DNA of 26,293 bases from JANPII01 sp031424915 (GTDB taxonomy: Bacteria > Pseudomonadota > Alphaproteobacteria > Rickettsiales > Midichloriaceae), in assembly GCA_031424915.1 (NCBI GenBank), contig JANPII010000013.1, positions 1 through 26,293 of the forward strand, read 5' to 3'. Below, in pieces: positions 1 through 8,064 of the stretch. The notes below the pieces were generated by a model. That model worked only from the letters and a program-made list of their open reading frames with translations, had not been told where the DNA came from and ran no database searches. Numbering within the stretch: position 1 is the first letter of the stretch; each line of letters begins with the position of its first letter. The position numbers and the translations under genes are program-made.

Positions 1-87
1 GAAATGAGACGATATATTACTAAATTACTAGATGGCGAACCATTGGTCCGCATGGAGCTAATACGGGCATTGAAGGGTCGAAAGTAA
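1..87 (+). CDS. C-terminal tail of an unidentified protein (5' truncated by the window)
   Basis: The first reading frame is open from base 1 to a TAA at 85-87 and encodes 28 residues ending in LIRALKGRK. The tail is basic, but it is too short to assign a family. An in-frame ATG at 4 could also make this a tiny separate ORF, but no ribosome binding site can be seen because the window starts here. A 10-bp inverted repeat lies 13 bp beyond the stop, in the position expected for a transcript end. Function unknown. Confidence 0.4.
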   Translation, partial: EMRRYITKLLDGEPLVRMELIRALKGRK

Positions 88-398
88 TATTCAACATTAA
101 TGGAGAATCGTTTGGCTTAACTACCGATTCTCCAAAAGAAATATATAACTTAAACGCTTCCAACATAAAACCAAAATGTAGCGTATCAAAAAACCACAAC
201 CCTCATTCTACCTCATTCTCAAGTTACCTTAGGATAAAGTTGAGAAACAACCAAAACTCATGTTTAGACCTGGATAAAACCCATTTTTAGCAAAAGAGTC
301 ATTGACAATTTTTAGCCTTTATACTACACGTGCTATGGAAGGGGGGTGGTTGCCGCCAGGCTAACTTGCTTTTCATATCTATTATATCATGGAGTTTT
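88..398. other. AT-rich intergenic stretch without a recognisable gene
   Basis: No frame gives a credible protein here. The stretch holds a 10-bp inverted repeat (101-134), a 10-bp near-perfect tandem duplication (201-210 and 211-220, one mismatch), and a 9-bp direct repeat ATTTTTAGC at 283-291 and 308-316. A TTGACA at 302-307 and a TATACT at 320-325 look like promoter elements, but they are only 12 bp apart, so they do not make a normal sigma70 promoter together. Confidence 0.5.
101..134. repeat. 10-bp inverted repeat, possible hairpin after the truncated gene
   Basis: TGGAGAATCG at 101-110 is the exact reverse complement of 125-134, with a 14-base loop. Neither strand has a clear run of T after the stem, so it is a weak candidate for an intrinsic terminator. 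It could instead be a protein-binding site or a processing hairpin. Confidence 0.45.
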
Positions 399-1499
399 AT
401 GAAATTACAGGAAGCTGTTGATAATCACTCAAATTCTACTTTTCCCTTAATCAATACTCATAATGATGGGGAAGAAGATAATATTGAGAAGCATGAATTG
501 CAAAATCTGGTAGGAGAGGACGGGCCTTTACTTCAAAAGGATAGCACTACCTTACGTGTGGCAACCTATAACATTTCGTTGAGCCATTTGTATACATTTA
601 CAAAAAATGATCCCCAAGAAAGTTATCACCTCAGCTGGGCATTTAGAAAAAGCTTAATTATTGAAGCAATCACCAAGCTAAATATTGATATTTTGGCTCT
701 GCAAGAAGTAAGCGTAGAACAATTTCATTTGTTTAGGGAAAGCTTAAGCAATTTTGGCATGATCGGATTCGCTTCGCACACTGGTCACGCCCTTCACGAT
801 ATTGCAGAAAATGAATATGTGGGCGAAATTGTTCCTATTTTATATAATAAAGAGCTAATCGACTGTCTTGATTCAAAAGTATTTTGGTTGTCTTCTACTC
901 CACAACAAATATCAAAAGATTGGGGGGCATCGAGGCCTCGTATTATAACCTGCGGCGTTTTTTCGAGTAAATTAGATGGGAAAAAATTTATCGTATCCAA
1001 TACACATTACGATCATCTTAGCGATGAGGCATTGATTAATTCTGGCAAAGTAGAAGTAAAATCACTTGAACAGTATAGCATTCAGCACAATGTGTCGGAC
1101 ATTATTTATATGGGCGATAGGAATTGTTTTAGCGGTAAAGGAGAGTCTGGAAACAAATGGTATAATACCTTCAAAAAAGAAAGTACAGCATCAGATACTA
1201 GATTGTGTGGGAAGCATGTTGGGTTATGCAGCACCTTTCTAGGCTATAACCCCGATAAGTTCAAAGCGCAATACGACGCTAATTCAGAAAGATTTGATCC
1301 TAAGACATTGGACTTAATATTTTATAAAGGAAAGCAATACTTAATTGGGAATTCTAAGAGCACCCCTGTAGAATATGAAGTAGACGATAAAGGCCACGCT
1401 CGTTTGCTCAATTTTTTTGGCAAGATAAAGGCTCCGGAAAAACGCCAGTTCGCTTCAGATCATTGCTGCCTCATCGCTGATCTTGCGCCAATTAGGTAG
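399..1499 (+). CDS. Endonuclease/exonuclease/phosphatase (EEP) superfamily hydrolase
   Basis: A metal-dependent phosphodiesterase of the EEP fold. Counting from an alternative GTG at 330 (389 residues), the catalytic set is complete: N81 in TYN, E126 in ALQEV, H226 in NTHYDH, D263 and N265 in GDRN, D328 in LDLIF, and S376-D377-H378 near the end. The FWLS...TP stretch followed by SRPRI resembles the bacterial EEP subgroup with FWLSETP and a PRI motif. The substrate (nucleic acid, lipid or sugar phosphate) cannot be told from sequence. I prefer the ATG at 399 (366 residues) because GGAG sits 4 bp upstream of it. The GTG at 330 has no ribosome binding site but would add a short hydrophobic stretch (LLFISIISW) that could act as a signal or anchor. 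About 50 polar, probably disordered residues precede the domain. It stands alone, with no obvious operon partner. Confidence 0.82.
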   Translation: MKLQEAVDNHSNSTFPLINTHNDGEEDNIEKHELQNLVGEDGPLLQKDSTTLRVATYNISLSHLYTFTKNDPQESYHLSWAFRKSLIIEAITKLNIDILALQEVSVEQFHLFRESLSNFGMIGFASHTGHALHDIAENEYVGEIVPILYNKELIDCLDSKVFWLSSTPQQISKDWGASRPRIITCGVFSSKLDGKKFIVSNTHYDHLSDEALINSGKVEVKSLEQYSIQHNVSDIIYMGDRNCFSGKGESGNKWYNTFKKESTASDTRLCGKHVGLCSTFLGYNPDKFKAQYDANSERFDPKTLDLIFYKGKQYLIGNSKSTPVEYEVDDKGHARLLNFFGKIKAPEKRQFASDHCCLIADLAPIR

Positions 1500-1917
1500 C
1501 TCCCAGAGAGCTGAACTAAATAATAGAGGAGGGGGTTTTTTGGAGGGGCACTATCAGAGCTGGGATAAAGCAGTTGCTGCGTTTTACTTTAGTGATAACC
1601 CGAGCCTCTGTAATCAGAGTCAAGTGGGTTGGTAATTTTAACCTACCATTTTCGCGCCAGCATATTGAATATAGGCGTCTCAAAGATATATCAAAATTCC
1701 TCAAAAATTCTTGCTGTGAACTTATTTACCAAGCTTAGGTATAAGCTAGTAAGCTTAACTTTTGTTCTAACACATGTCCGTATAGATTTTTTAACATATT
1801 TAATATAGACTAAAAGTAAGTTATCTAATGGCTATGCTATTGCTGCATTTTATGATAGAAGAGTGCTCCAATTGCATAAGTAGAACTTAATAACATAATA
1901 TATTACAAGAGCGGCCC
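1500..1917. other. Intergenic region, possibly with decayed coding remnants; control region of the dehydrogenase gene
   Basis: The left part (about 1516-1738) is visibly less AT-rich than the 180 bp after it. On the + strand one frame is open to a TAA at 1633-1635 (containing SWDKAVAAFYFSDNP). Another frame is open to a TAG at 1736-1738 (containing SRQHIEYRRLKDISKFL). The minus strand is open at 1516-1704 for 62 residues. None matches a family I recognise, and none has a clear start with a ribosome binding site. A broken gene is possible but unproven. The right part (1739-1917) is very AT-rich and fits a promoter region. Confidence 0.4.
1872..1899 (+). promoter_or_regulatory. Candidate sigma70 promoter of the glutamate dehydrogenase gene
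   Basis: TTGCAT (1872-1877) and CATAAT (1894-1899) are separated by 16 bp. Transcription would start near 1906, giving a leader of only about 12 bases before the ATG at 1918. No strong Shine-Dalgarno precedes that ATG. The match is moderate in a very AT-rich background. Confidence 0.35.
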
Positions 1918-4900
1918 ATGAAAGAAGTCAGGCATCAAGAGTTTATTAATAGATTAAGCTCACGTACACAGGATCCTGTGTTACAGAAGTTTATTCATCA
2001 GTTGTTTCGCGAATTGCCTTATGATGACTTGGCGTCTTTAGAGCCAGATTGGCTATTTACTGCGGCACAGTCTACGCTAACGTTATTACGTATGCCTAAA
2101 CAAACTGCTCGGGTGGCATTGTTAAAAGATCAAAACAACCCAGATGATATAGTGCTACAGGTAATCCATACTGACGTGCCATTCTTAGTAGAATCATTAA
2201 GCAATGAGCTTAAGCAGCAATATTTTGAAATACAGCTCATCGTGCATCCAGCACTCAATGTTAAAAGAGCATCAGACCATACCTTTATTAGTTTATCAGA
2301 AGAGCCCACACCAAATAAAGAAGCAGTGATGCAATTTTATATATCCAAATGGCTCGATGATGAGCAATGTAAGCAGCTTGAGAAGCGGATTTATGAAGTC
2401 TTGGAATGCGTAGACCTAAGCGTACAAGATTGGCTGCCCATGCGTGGGGCTATGGTAGCAGTTTCCAAGCTTTTAGGAGATACACAGCAGCCCCCACATA
2501 CTGAAATTAAGGAGTTTCTAGACTGGCTTGCTGCGAATAATTTTATTTTCCTAGGTTATTTTGAATCTGTGCGTAAGCATGATCACCTAGTCTCAGTCCA
2601 AGAAAGTATCAAAGGCATTGTCAGCAGTAAGCTATACTCTATTGAACCTATCGCTATAGACAGCCAATACTTAGATGATGCGGTCATGTTTATTAGAAAA
2701 TGGGATTCGCGCTCGGTCGTACACCGATTAACACATATGGATTGGATAGTAATCAAAAAATTTGATCAAAGTGGCCAATGTATAGGTGCCTACAATTTTC
2801 TTGGACTGTTTGCATCCACAGTATATTACCAGAGCGTACTTACTATTCCATTGATACGCATTAAGATTAAGAACGTAATAAAAAGTTATGGATATCCTGA
2901 AAGCAGCCATAACTGTAAAGAATTGGTGACTGCGCTAGAAGCCTTCCCACGAGGAGAGCTGCTACAAATGTCAGAAGACGAACTCTTTGAAACGGCCACA
3001 GGTATTGTATCTCTGTCGCTTACTCCTCGAGTGCGGCTTTTTGTGCGGCAGGATAGAGCCGAGAAATTTATCAGCTGTATTATATTTCTCCCGCGTAATC
3101 GCTTTAGCACCGATTTACGTATTGCTATAGAAAAGCTTCTTTGCGCGTCTTTTAATGCCACAGTCTCCAAGCAATATGTGCAGATTAATGAGTCACAGTT
3201 AGTTAGGACGCAACTGTTGCTACAAACTACACCACAGCACATACCTCCATATGATGTTATGGAATTAGAAGAGCAAATTAGGCAAATGGTTAGCGCTTGG
3301 AGTGACACTTTATATGAGATGTTGGCCCGCAAACTAGGCAAGCATTCAGCAAAAGCAAGTTATAAACGTTTCTCAAATGCTTTTGATATCAAGTATACTT
3401 CAACATTTAGTGCTAAGCAGGCGGTGTATGATATAGAGTTGATTGAGTTGGCGCTGGCAGAAGAAGCCGTACAGTTTGATATTTATACTATTCCTGGTGT
3501 ACCGGGTGAAACAATACAGCTTAAGATTTATTCTCCACATAAGCCCACCCCACTTTCTCTTATGCTACCTAAGATAGAAAATGTTGGTTTTAAAGCTTTG
3601 GACGTAGTCAATTATGAGATAAAAGTGGAAGGCAATGAGCAGGGTGAGCAAGTATATATTAGTCATTTCCGTCTATTTACTATATCAAAAATTGAGTTCA
3701 TAGAAGCTGATCTTAAAGATCGTGTGGCGCTAGCATTTTACAAAATATGGGAAAATGTTATTGAAGATGATAGATTCAATAGCCTTATTCCGCATGCCTC
3801 TCTTAACTGGCGGGAGGCACTATTGTTGAGGGTTTACGCGAAATATCTAAAGCAGGTTAACTTTCCTCATGATTTTGACTATATAGTTGACGTGCTCGTT
3901 AAATATCCAGCAATTATAAGGCAATTGGTAATGCTATTTAATCACCGCTTTGATCCAGACTTGGAGTGTGATGAAGAGGTGCTAGAAGGAATGGTAAATG
4001 ATATACATCAAGCTTTAGCTACTGTATCTAGCATTGCAGAAGAGCAAGTAATAAAAGCCTATCTTGCTACAATACTAGCTACTAAGCGTACTAATTTCTT
4101 CCAGCTTGATAGCTCAGGGGAGACAAAAAATTATATCTCATTAAAGATGCGTTCTAGCGAAGTACTAGGCATGCCTCAGCCATATCCCTACGCTGAGACA
4201 TATATATATTGCTCTACGCGTTTTGAAGGGGTGCATTTGCGTGGCGGTAGAGTGGCGCGAGGAGGGATTCGCTGGTCAGATCGACCAGATTTTCGTACAG
4301 AAGTGTTGGGACTAATGAAGGCCCAGATGGCCAAAAATGCGGTAATTGTGCCAGTAGGTTCAAAAGGTGGTTTCTTGCTTAAGAGAGTAACACCTGCTGA
4401 TGGCCGCGAAGCCTTTATGAAGGAAGGAATAGAATGCTATAAGCTCTTCCTTAGTGGCATCTTAGATATCACGGATAATGTAGAAGATGGTAAAATTATG
4501 CCACCACCACGAGTAGTGCGTCATGATGATGATGACCCATATTTGGTGGTAGCAGCAGATAAGGGAACTGCTACTTTCTCTGATTATGCAAATGCTGTTT
4601 CTGCATCCTACAATTTTTGGCTAGGAGATGCCTTTGCCTCAGGTGGGTCTGCTGGGTATGACCATAAAAAGATGGCAATTACCGCACGTGGCGCTTGGCT
4701 TTCGGTCAAGCATCACTTTGAAGCTTTAGATATAAATATTTCTACTACTCCTTTTACTGTTGTGGGTATTGGAGATATGGCTGGGGATGTATTCGGCAAT
4801 GGGATGCTGTTATCACCGCAGATCAAGCTGATTGGGGCATTTAATCATATGCACATTTTCTTGGATCCAAATCCAGACTCAGCTAGTAGCTTTGAAGAAC

Positions 4901-6621
4901 GTATGCGTTTATTTACAATGCCGCGCTCACAGTGGAGTGATTATAATGCCAAACTGATCTCAGAAGGAGGCGGTATATTTGAGCGTGCTAGTAAGTATAT
5001 TGAGCTGTCACCTCAAATGGCAGATATACTACATGTGCAGCCTGGTTTAATTACTCCAGATGCGTTGATCCGTGCGCTTTTAAAAGCGCCAGTGGATCTA
5101 TTGTGGAATGGAGGTATTGGTACTTATGTAAAGGCAGAGGCTGAAATAAACGAGCAAATGGGTGATAAAGCCAATGACGCTTTACGTATCAACGGCAAAG
5201 AGCTGCGCTGTAAGGTAGTGGGTGAAGGGGGCAACTTAGGAATGACACAGTTAGGTCGTATTGAGTATGCCAAAATTGGAGGATGCCTTAATACCGACTT
5301 TATTGATAATTCGGCTGGAGTAGACTGCTCGGATCATGAAGTAAATATAAAAATTGCTATGAATCAACTTATGCGTACTGGTGCTCTTAAGCTGGCAGCA
5401 CGCAATGAGTTGCTGGACAGTATGACTGAGGAAGTAGGGAATTTAGTGTTGGCAGATAATTACGTACAGAACAAGTTAATTAGTTGTGAAGAAATGACTG
5501 GGAATTGGCGTCTAAGCGTTCATGCCTGGTTGATAAAATACCTCGAGCATAAAGGAGAGCTAGATCGATCAATTGAATATCTGCCATCAGCAGAAGCTAT
5601 AGCAGCACTTAATTCTGAGGGACAACGCTTAACGAGGCCTGAGATAGCTGTGCTAGTAGCATATGCCAAAAACTCGGCATTTAAGGTGCTTAGTACTTGC
5701 ACTTTAGTGCAAGATCCATATCTGCACACTGACTTATTAGCCTATTTCCCCAAAGTGCTACAAACAAAATATAAGAAAGTCCTTCTGCAACATCAATTGG
5801 CAAATGAAATATTAGTAACTGTACTAGTCAATGAGTTTATTAATATCTTAGGCTGTACTTTTTTCCATCAACTGCTAGATTCTGGCTATATGCCTGATGC
5901 CATTATCAAAGCTTTTGTTGTAGTGCGTGATATCTTCTCTATCAAAGAGCATTGGAGCAAAATTAATGCTCTAGATGGTCAAGTATCTCTTGCAATTCAA
6001 GTAGAGTTATTGGGCGAGTTGCAGCGTTTCACTAGCCGTAATATACGTTGGTTATTGCGTCATGGTGGTGTGGAGCTAGAGGATATTACCTCCTGTATTA
6101 AAGCATATAGTGTGGGTGTGAATGAAATTCGTCGGTTATGTGCAGAAGATAGCTATAAATGTGCCTATGCCGAAGGGTGTGATGAAGAAATGCTGACTGC
6201 AGCGCCAGAATCAATACGTGTGGCTATTGTGCAGCTAAATCAGCTATATCAGGCGTTAGATATGGTGAAGGTGGCGCGTAATACAAAAGCAGATATAGAT
6301 AGCGTTGCTACAGCTTATCAGGCCATCGGGCATAAAATGCATATTGGTTGGATCTTGTTGCAAACACGGCGCTATAATGCAGTAGAGTATGTAGATAAGG
6401 TAGCTCTGCAAGCTATAGTTAGCGAGATTGAAGACTTACATGGCAAGCTTACTGCACAAGTAATTGCATTTACCAAAGAGAAGGCCTATTGTGCAGTACT
6501 GGATAGTGTGAAATTGTCTGATTATTCTAGATTCATCGGAGAGATGAAAGCCAGCACAAGTGCTTGGCTTGGTATGTTGGTTCTGACAGTTCAGCGCATC
6601 CGTGATTTTGTTGAAGATTAG
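1918..6621 (+). CDS. gdhB: NAD-specific glutamate dehydrogenase, large (about 180 kDa) type
   Basis: Catalyses NAD-linked oxidative deamination of L-glutamate to 2-oxoglutarate and ammonium in the cytoplasm, feeding amino-acid carbon into the TCA cycle. The 1567 residues match the usual size of this bacterial family (Bac_GDH), far larger than the common hexameric enzymes of about 450 residues. The N-terminal half is regulatory. The catalytic region starts near residue 772 with LRGG.VARGGIRWSDR, followed by a conserved Lys-rich stretch (LMKAQMAKNAV...SKGGF). The nucleotide-binding signature VVGIGDMAGDVFGNG lies at about 948-962, and WNGGIGTYVKA at about 1060-1070. The frame is intact. The start is the first ATG, with a poor ribosome binding site. 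holC begins 15 bp after the stop, so the two may share a transcript. Large NAD-GDHs are typical of alphaproteobacteria, including obligate intracellular ones, where glutamate is a main energy source. The symbol is borrowed from other proteobacteria. Confidence 0.96.
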   Translation: MKEVRHQEFINRLSSRTQDPVLQKFIHQLFRELPYDDLASLEPDWLFTAAQSTLTLLRMPKQTARVALLKDQNNPDDIVLQVIHTDVPFLVESLSNELKQQYFEIQLIVHPALNVKRASDHTFISLSEEPTPNKEAVMQFYISKWLDDEQCKQLEKRIYEVLECVDLSVQDWLPMRGAMVAVSKLLGDTQQPPHTEIKEFLDWLAANNFIFLGYFESVRKHDHLVSVQESIKGIVSSKLYSIEPIAIDSQYLDDAVMFIRKWDSRSVVHRLTHMDWIVIKKFDQSGQCIGAYNFLGLFASTVYYQSVLTIPLIRIKIKNVIKSYGYPESSHNCKELVTALEAFPRGELLQMSEDELFETATGIVSLSLTPRVRLFVRQDRAEKFISCIIFLPRNRFSTDLRIAIEKLLCASFNATVSKQYVQINESQLVRTQLLLQTTPQHIPPYDVMELEEQIRQMVSAWSDTLYEMLARKLGKHSAKASYKRFSNAFDIKYTSTFSAKQAVYDIELIELALAEEAVQFDIYTIPGVPGETIQLKIYSPHKPTPLSLMLPKIENVGFKALDVVNYEIKVEGNEQGEQVYISHFRLFTISKIEFIEADLKDRVALAFYKIWENVIEDDRFNSLIPHASLNWREALLLRVYAKYLKQVNFPHDFDYIVDVLVKYPAIIRQLVMLFNHRFDPDLECDEEVLEGMVNDIHQALATVSSIAEEQVIKAYLATILATKRTNFFQLDSSGETKNYISLKMRSSEVLGMPQPYPYAETYIYCSTRFEGVHLRGGRVARGGIRWSDRPDFRTEVLGLMKAQMAKNAVIVPVGSKGGFLLKRVTPADGREAFMKEGIECYKLFLSGILDITDNVEDGKIMPPPRVVRHDDDDPYLVVAADKGTATFSDYANAVSASYNFWLGDAFASGGSAGYDHKKMAITARGAWLSVKHHFEALDINISTTPFTVVGIGDMAGDVFGNGMLLSPQIKLIGAFNHMHIFLDPNPDSASSFEERMRLFTMPRSQWSDYNAKLISEGGGIFERASKYIELSPQMADILHVQPGLITPDALIRALLKAPVDLLWNGGIGTYVKAEAEINEQMGDKANDALRINGKELRCKVVGEGGNLGMTQLGRIEYAKIGGCLNTDFIDNSAGVDCSDHEVNIKIAMNQLMRTGALKLAARNELLDSMTEEVGNLVLADNYVQNKLISCEEMTGNWRLSVHAWLIKYLEHKGELDRSIEYLPSAEAIAALNSEGQRLTRPEIAVLVAYAKNSAFKVLSTCTLVQDPYLHTDLLAYFPKVLQTKYKKVLLQHQLANEILVTVLVNEFINILGCTFFHQLLDSGYMPDAIIKAFVVVRDIFSIKEHWSKINALDGQVSLAIQVELLGELQRFTSRNIRWLLRHGGVELEDITSCIKAYSVGVNEIRRLCAEDSYKCAYAEGCDEEMLTAAPESIRVAIVQLNQLYQALDMVKVARNTKADIDSVATAYQAIGHKMHIGWILLQTRRYNAVEYVDKVALQAIVSEIEDLHGKLTAQVIAFTKEKAYCAVLDSVKLSDYSRFIGEMKASTSAWLGMLVLTVQRIRDFVED

Positions 6622-6636
6622 AGCGGTGGTAAAGAA

Positions 6637-7095
6637 ATGGTGGAAGCAAATTTATATCAATTAACTGCACATCCTCTGCGGCAGGCATTGCCCAAGTTGG
6701 TTGAGTCTATAGTAACACGCAATAAGAGAGTAATGGTGCTATGTGCTGATTCCCAACAGATGCAGGAGTGTGACGATTTATTATGGAGTTATTCTCAACT
6801 TTCTTTCTTGCCACATGGAACACGTTTGGATCCCTACCCTGAGGCACAGCCTGTTTATATAACAGACGTGGCTAATGATAATGCTAATAATGCCTCGGTT
6901 TGGGCGTTTTATGATATTGCCTACGCAGAGAGTAATTTAGCTACCCTGTCATTAGAAGGCTGCGAAAAGCTATTACTTATGTTTGATCCCAATCAAGGGC
7001 CATATGTTGAACGCTTGCAAAGTATGCTGAAGGAAAGAGATATAAATTATCGTATATTTTTACAGAGTAAAGATGGCAGCTGGAATGCAAAGTAG
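6637..7095 (+). CDS. holC: DNA polymerase III subunit chi
   Basis: Predicted chi subunit of the clamp-loader complex, which with psi links the replicative polymerase to single-strand binding protein. At 152 residues it matches the family (about 140-150). Family-like features are an early basic stretch, RVMVLCADSQQMQECDDLLW (about residues 32-51), SFLPHG followed by D-P (56-64), and a PVYIT segment (71-75), in the usual order. The gene starts 15 bp after the glutamate dehydrogenase stop; a GGTGG lies about 7 bp upstream of the ATG. Its last 23 bp overlap the start of rsmA in another frame, so translation of the two is probably coupled. A downstream psi gene (holD) is not seen, as is common outside gammaproteobacteria. 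Confidence 0.85.
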   Translation: MVEANLYQLTAHPLRQALPKLVESIVTRNKRVMVLCADSQQMQECDDLLWSYSQLSFLPHGTRLDPYPEAQPVYITDVANDNANNASVWAFYDIAYAESNLATLSLEGCEKLLLMFDPNQGPYVERLQSMLKERDINYRIFLQSKDGSWNAK

Positions 7096-7930
7096 CCCTA
7101 GTCTTCTTAGCCTGCGGCAGCTAGTATCGCAATATAACTTGGCTCCGCATAAGAAGCTAGGGCAGCATTTTTTACTTGATGAGCATATCCCCAGTCAAAT
7201 GGTGCTGAGCGCAGATATTGCAAACCAGGTGGTGCTAGAAGTGGGCCCTGGGCCAGGAGCATTAACGCGTGCACTATTAGCTAGTAAAGCAGCAAAAGTA
7301 ATCGCTGTGGAACTAGACATGCGCTGTATAGAAGCATTGCAGTCATTGCATGAAGTTTCTGCAGGGCGTTTGGAAATTGTGCATGCCGATGCGTTAAAAA
7401 TAGATGAATCGACTTTTGTACTCCCAGGGCAGCGACTACATGTATTGTCAAATTTGCCTTATAATGTGGGTACGGCGTTGTTATGTAAATGGTTGGAACG
7501 CCCTGAGTTATTTTCCTCTATCACCGTTATGTTACAAAAGGAAGTGGTAGAACGGCTAGTGGCAGAGCCAGGAAGTAAAGATTATGGTCGCTTGTCAGTA
7601 CTAGTTCAGTGGCTGTGTGAAGTAGAGCAGCAATTTGAAGTAAGGCCTGAGGCTTTTTTCCCTCCTCCTAAGGTTATGTCGGCGGTAGTGCGCTTAACCA
7701 TACGGCCCAAACCTCTATATCCTTGCGGGCGTAAAAGACTGGAAAGCATTACAAAACGAGCATTTAGTCAGCGTCGCAAAATGTTGCGGTCTGTACTTAA
7801 AGGTGTGCTGCCAGATATTGAAGTTCAACTGGCCCAAATTGGTGCTAAGCCTACAGCACGTGCCGAAGAATTAAGCGTAGCACAGTTTTGCCAGCTGGCA
7901 TCTAGTACTTATATGGATAAGGCGCTATAA
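7073..7930 (+). CDS. rsmA: 16S rRNA (adenine-N6,N6)-dimethyltransferase RsmA/KsgA
   Basis: Uses S-adenosylmethionine to dimethylate two adjacent adenines in the 3' hairpin of 16S rRNA (A1518 and A1519 in E. coli numbering), a late step of small-subunit assembly. Motifs are in order: KKLGQHFL (27-34), SAM-binding VLEVGPGPG (54-62), acidic E80 after a beta strand, and the target-base motif NLPYNVGT (127-134). Then come FFPPPKVMSAVVRL and a C-terminal helical domain with the RAFSQRRKMLR signature. At 285 residues the length is normal for the family. The ATG at 7073 lies inside holC; a second in-frame ATG at 7085 is possible. No gene follows on this strand for 134 bp, where a new promoter appears. 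Confidence 0.96.
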   Translation: MAAGMQSSPSLLSLRQLVSQYNLAPHKKLGQHFLLDEHIPSQMVLSADIANQVVLEVGPGPGALTRALLASKAAKVIAVELDMRCIEALQSLHEVSAGRLEIVHADALKIDESTFVLPGQRLHVLSNLPYNVGTALLCKWLERPELFSSITVMLQKEVVERLVAEPGSKDYGRLSVLVQWLCEVEQQFEVRPEAFFPPPKVMSAVVRLTIRPKPLYPCGRKRLESITKRAFSQRRKMLRSVLKGVLPDIEVQLAQIGAKPTARAEELSVAQFCQLASSTYMDKAL

Positions 7931-7953
7931 ATAAGGGTTGTCCAGTTTTTGGC

Positions 7954-7981
7954 TTGCAAATAAATAATTTTTGAGTATAAT
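7954..7981 (+). promoter_or_regulatory. Strong sigma70-type promoter of the giant gene
   Basis: TTGCAA (7954-7959) and a perfect TATAAT (7976-7981) are separated by 16 bp. Transcription would start near 7988, giving an untranslated leader of about 77 bases before the ATG at 8065. This is the best promoter match in the window and suggests that the giant gene is expressed from its own signal rather than by read-through from rsmA. Confidence 0.65.
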
Positions 7982-8064
7982 ACAGAGGCTCAAGCAAATG
8001 AGCATGTTATTGCCAACTGTAATATAAATGTAATGAATAACATATATAATAATTATAAGTCAAA

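Noticed and set aside
201..220. A 10-bp tandem duplication as a possible CRISPR or satellite start
   Set aside because: There are only two copies with no spacers and one mismatch; nothing else in the window resembles a repeat array or cas gene.
302..325. A TTGACA with TATACT before the EEP hydrolase gene
   Set aside because: Both hexamers look good, but the spacing is 12 bp, too short for one sigma70 promoter.
2886..3341. A 151-residue open frame on the minus strand inside the glutamate dehydrogenase gene
   Set aside because: It lies wholly antisense to a well-supported enzyme gene, has no family motif, and its low-complexity Cys/Ser-rich translation is typical of a shadow frame.
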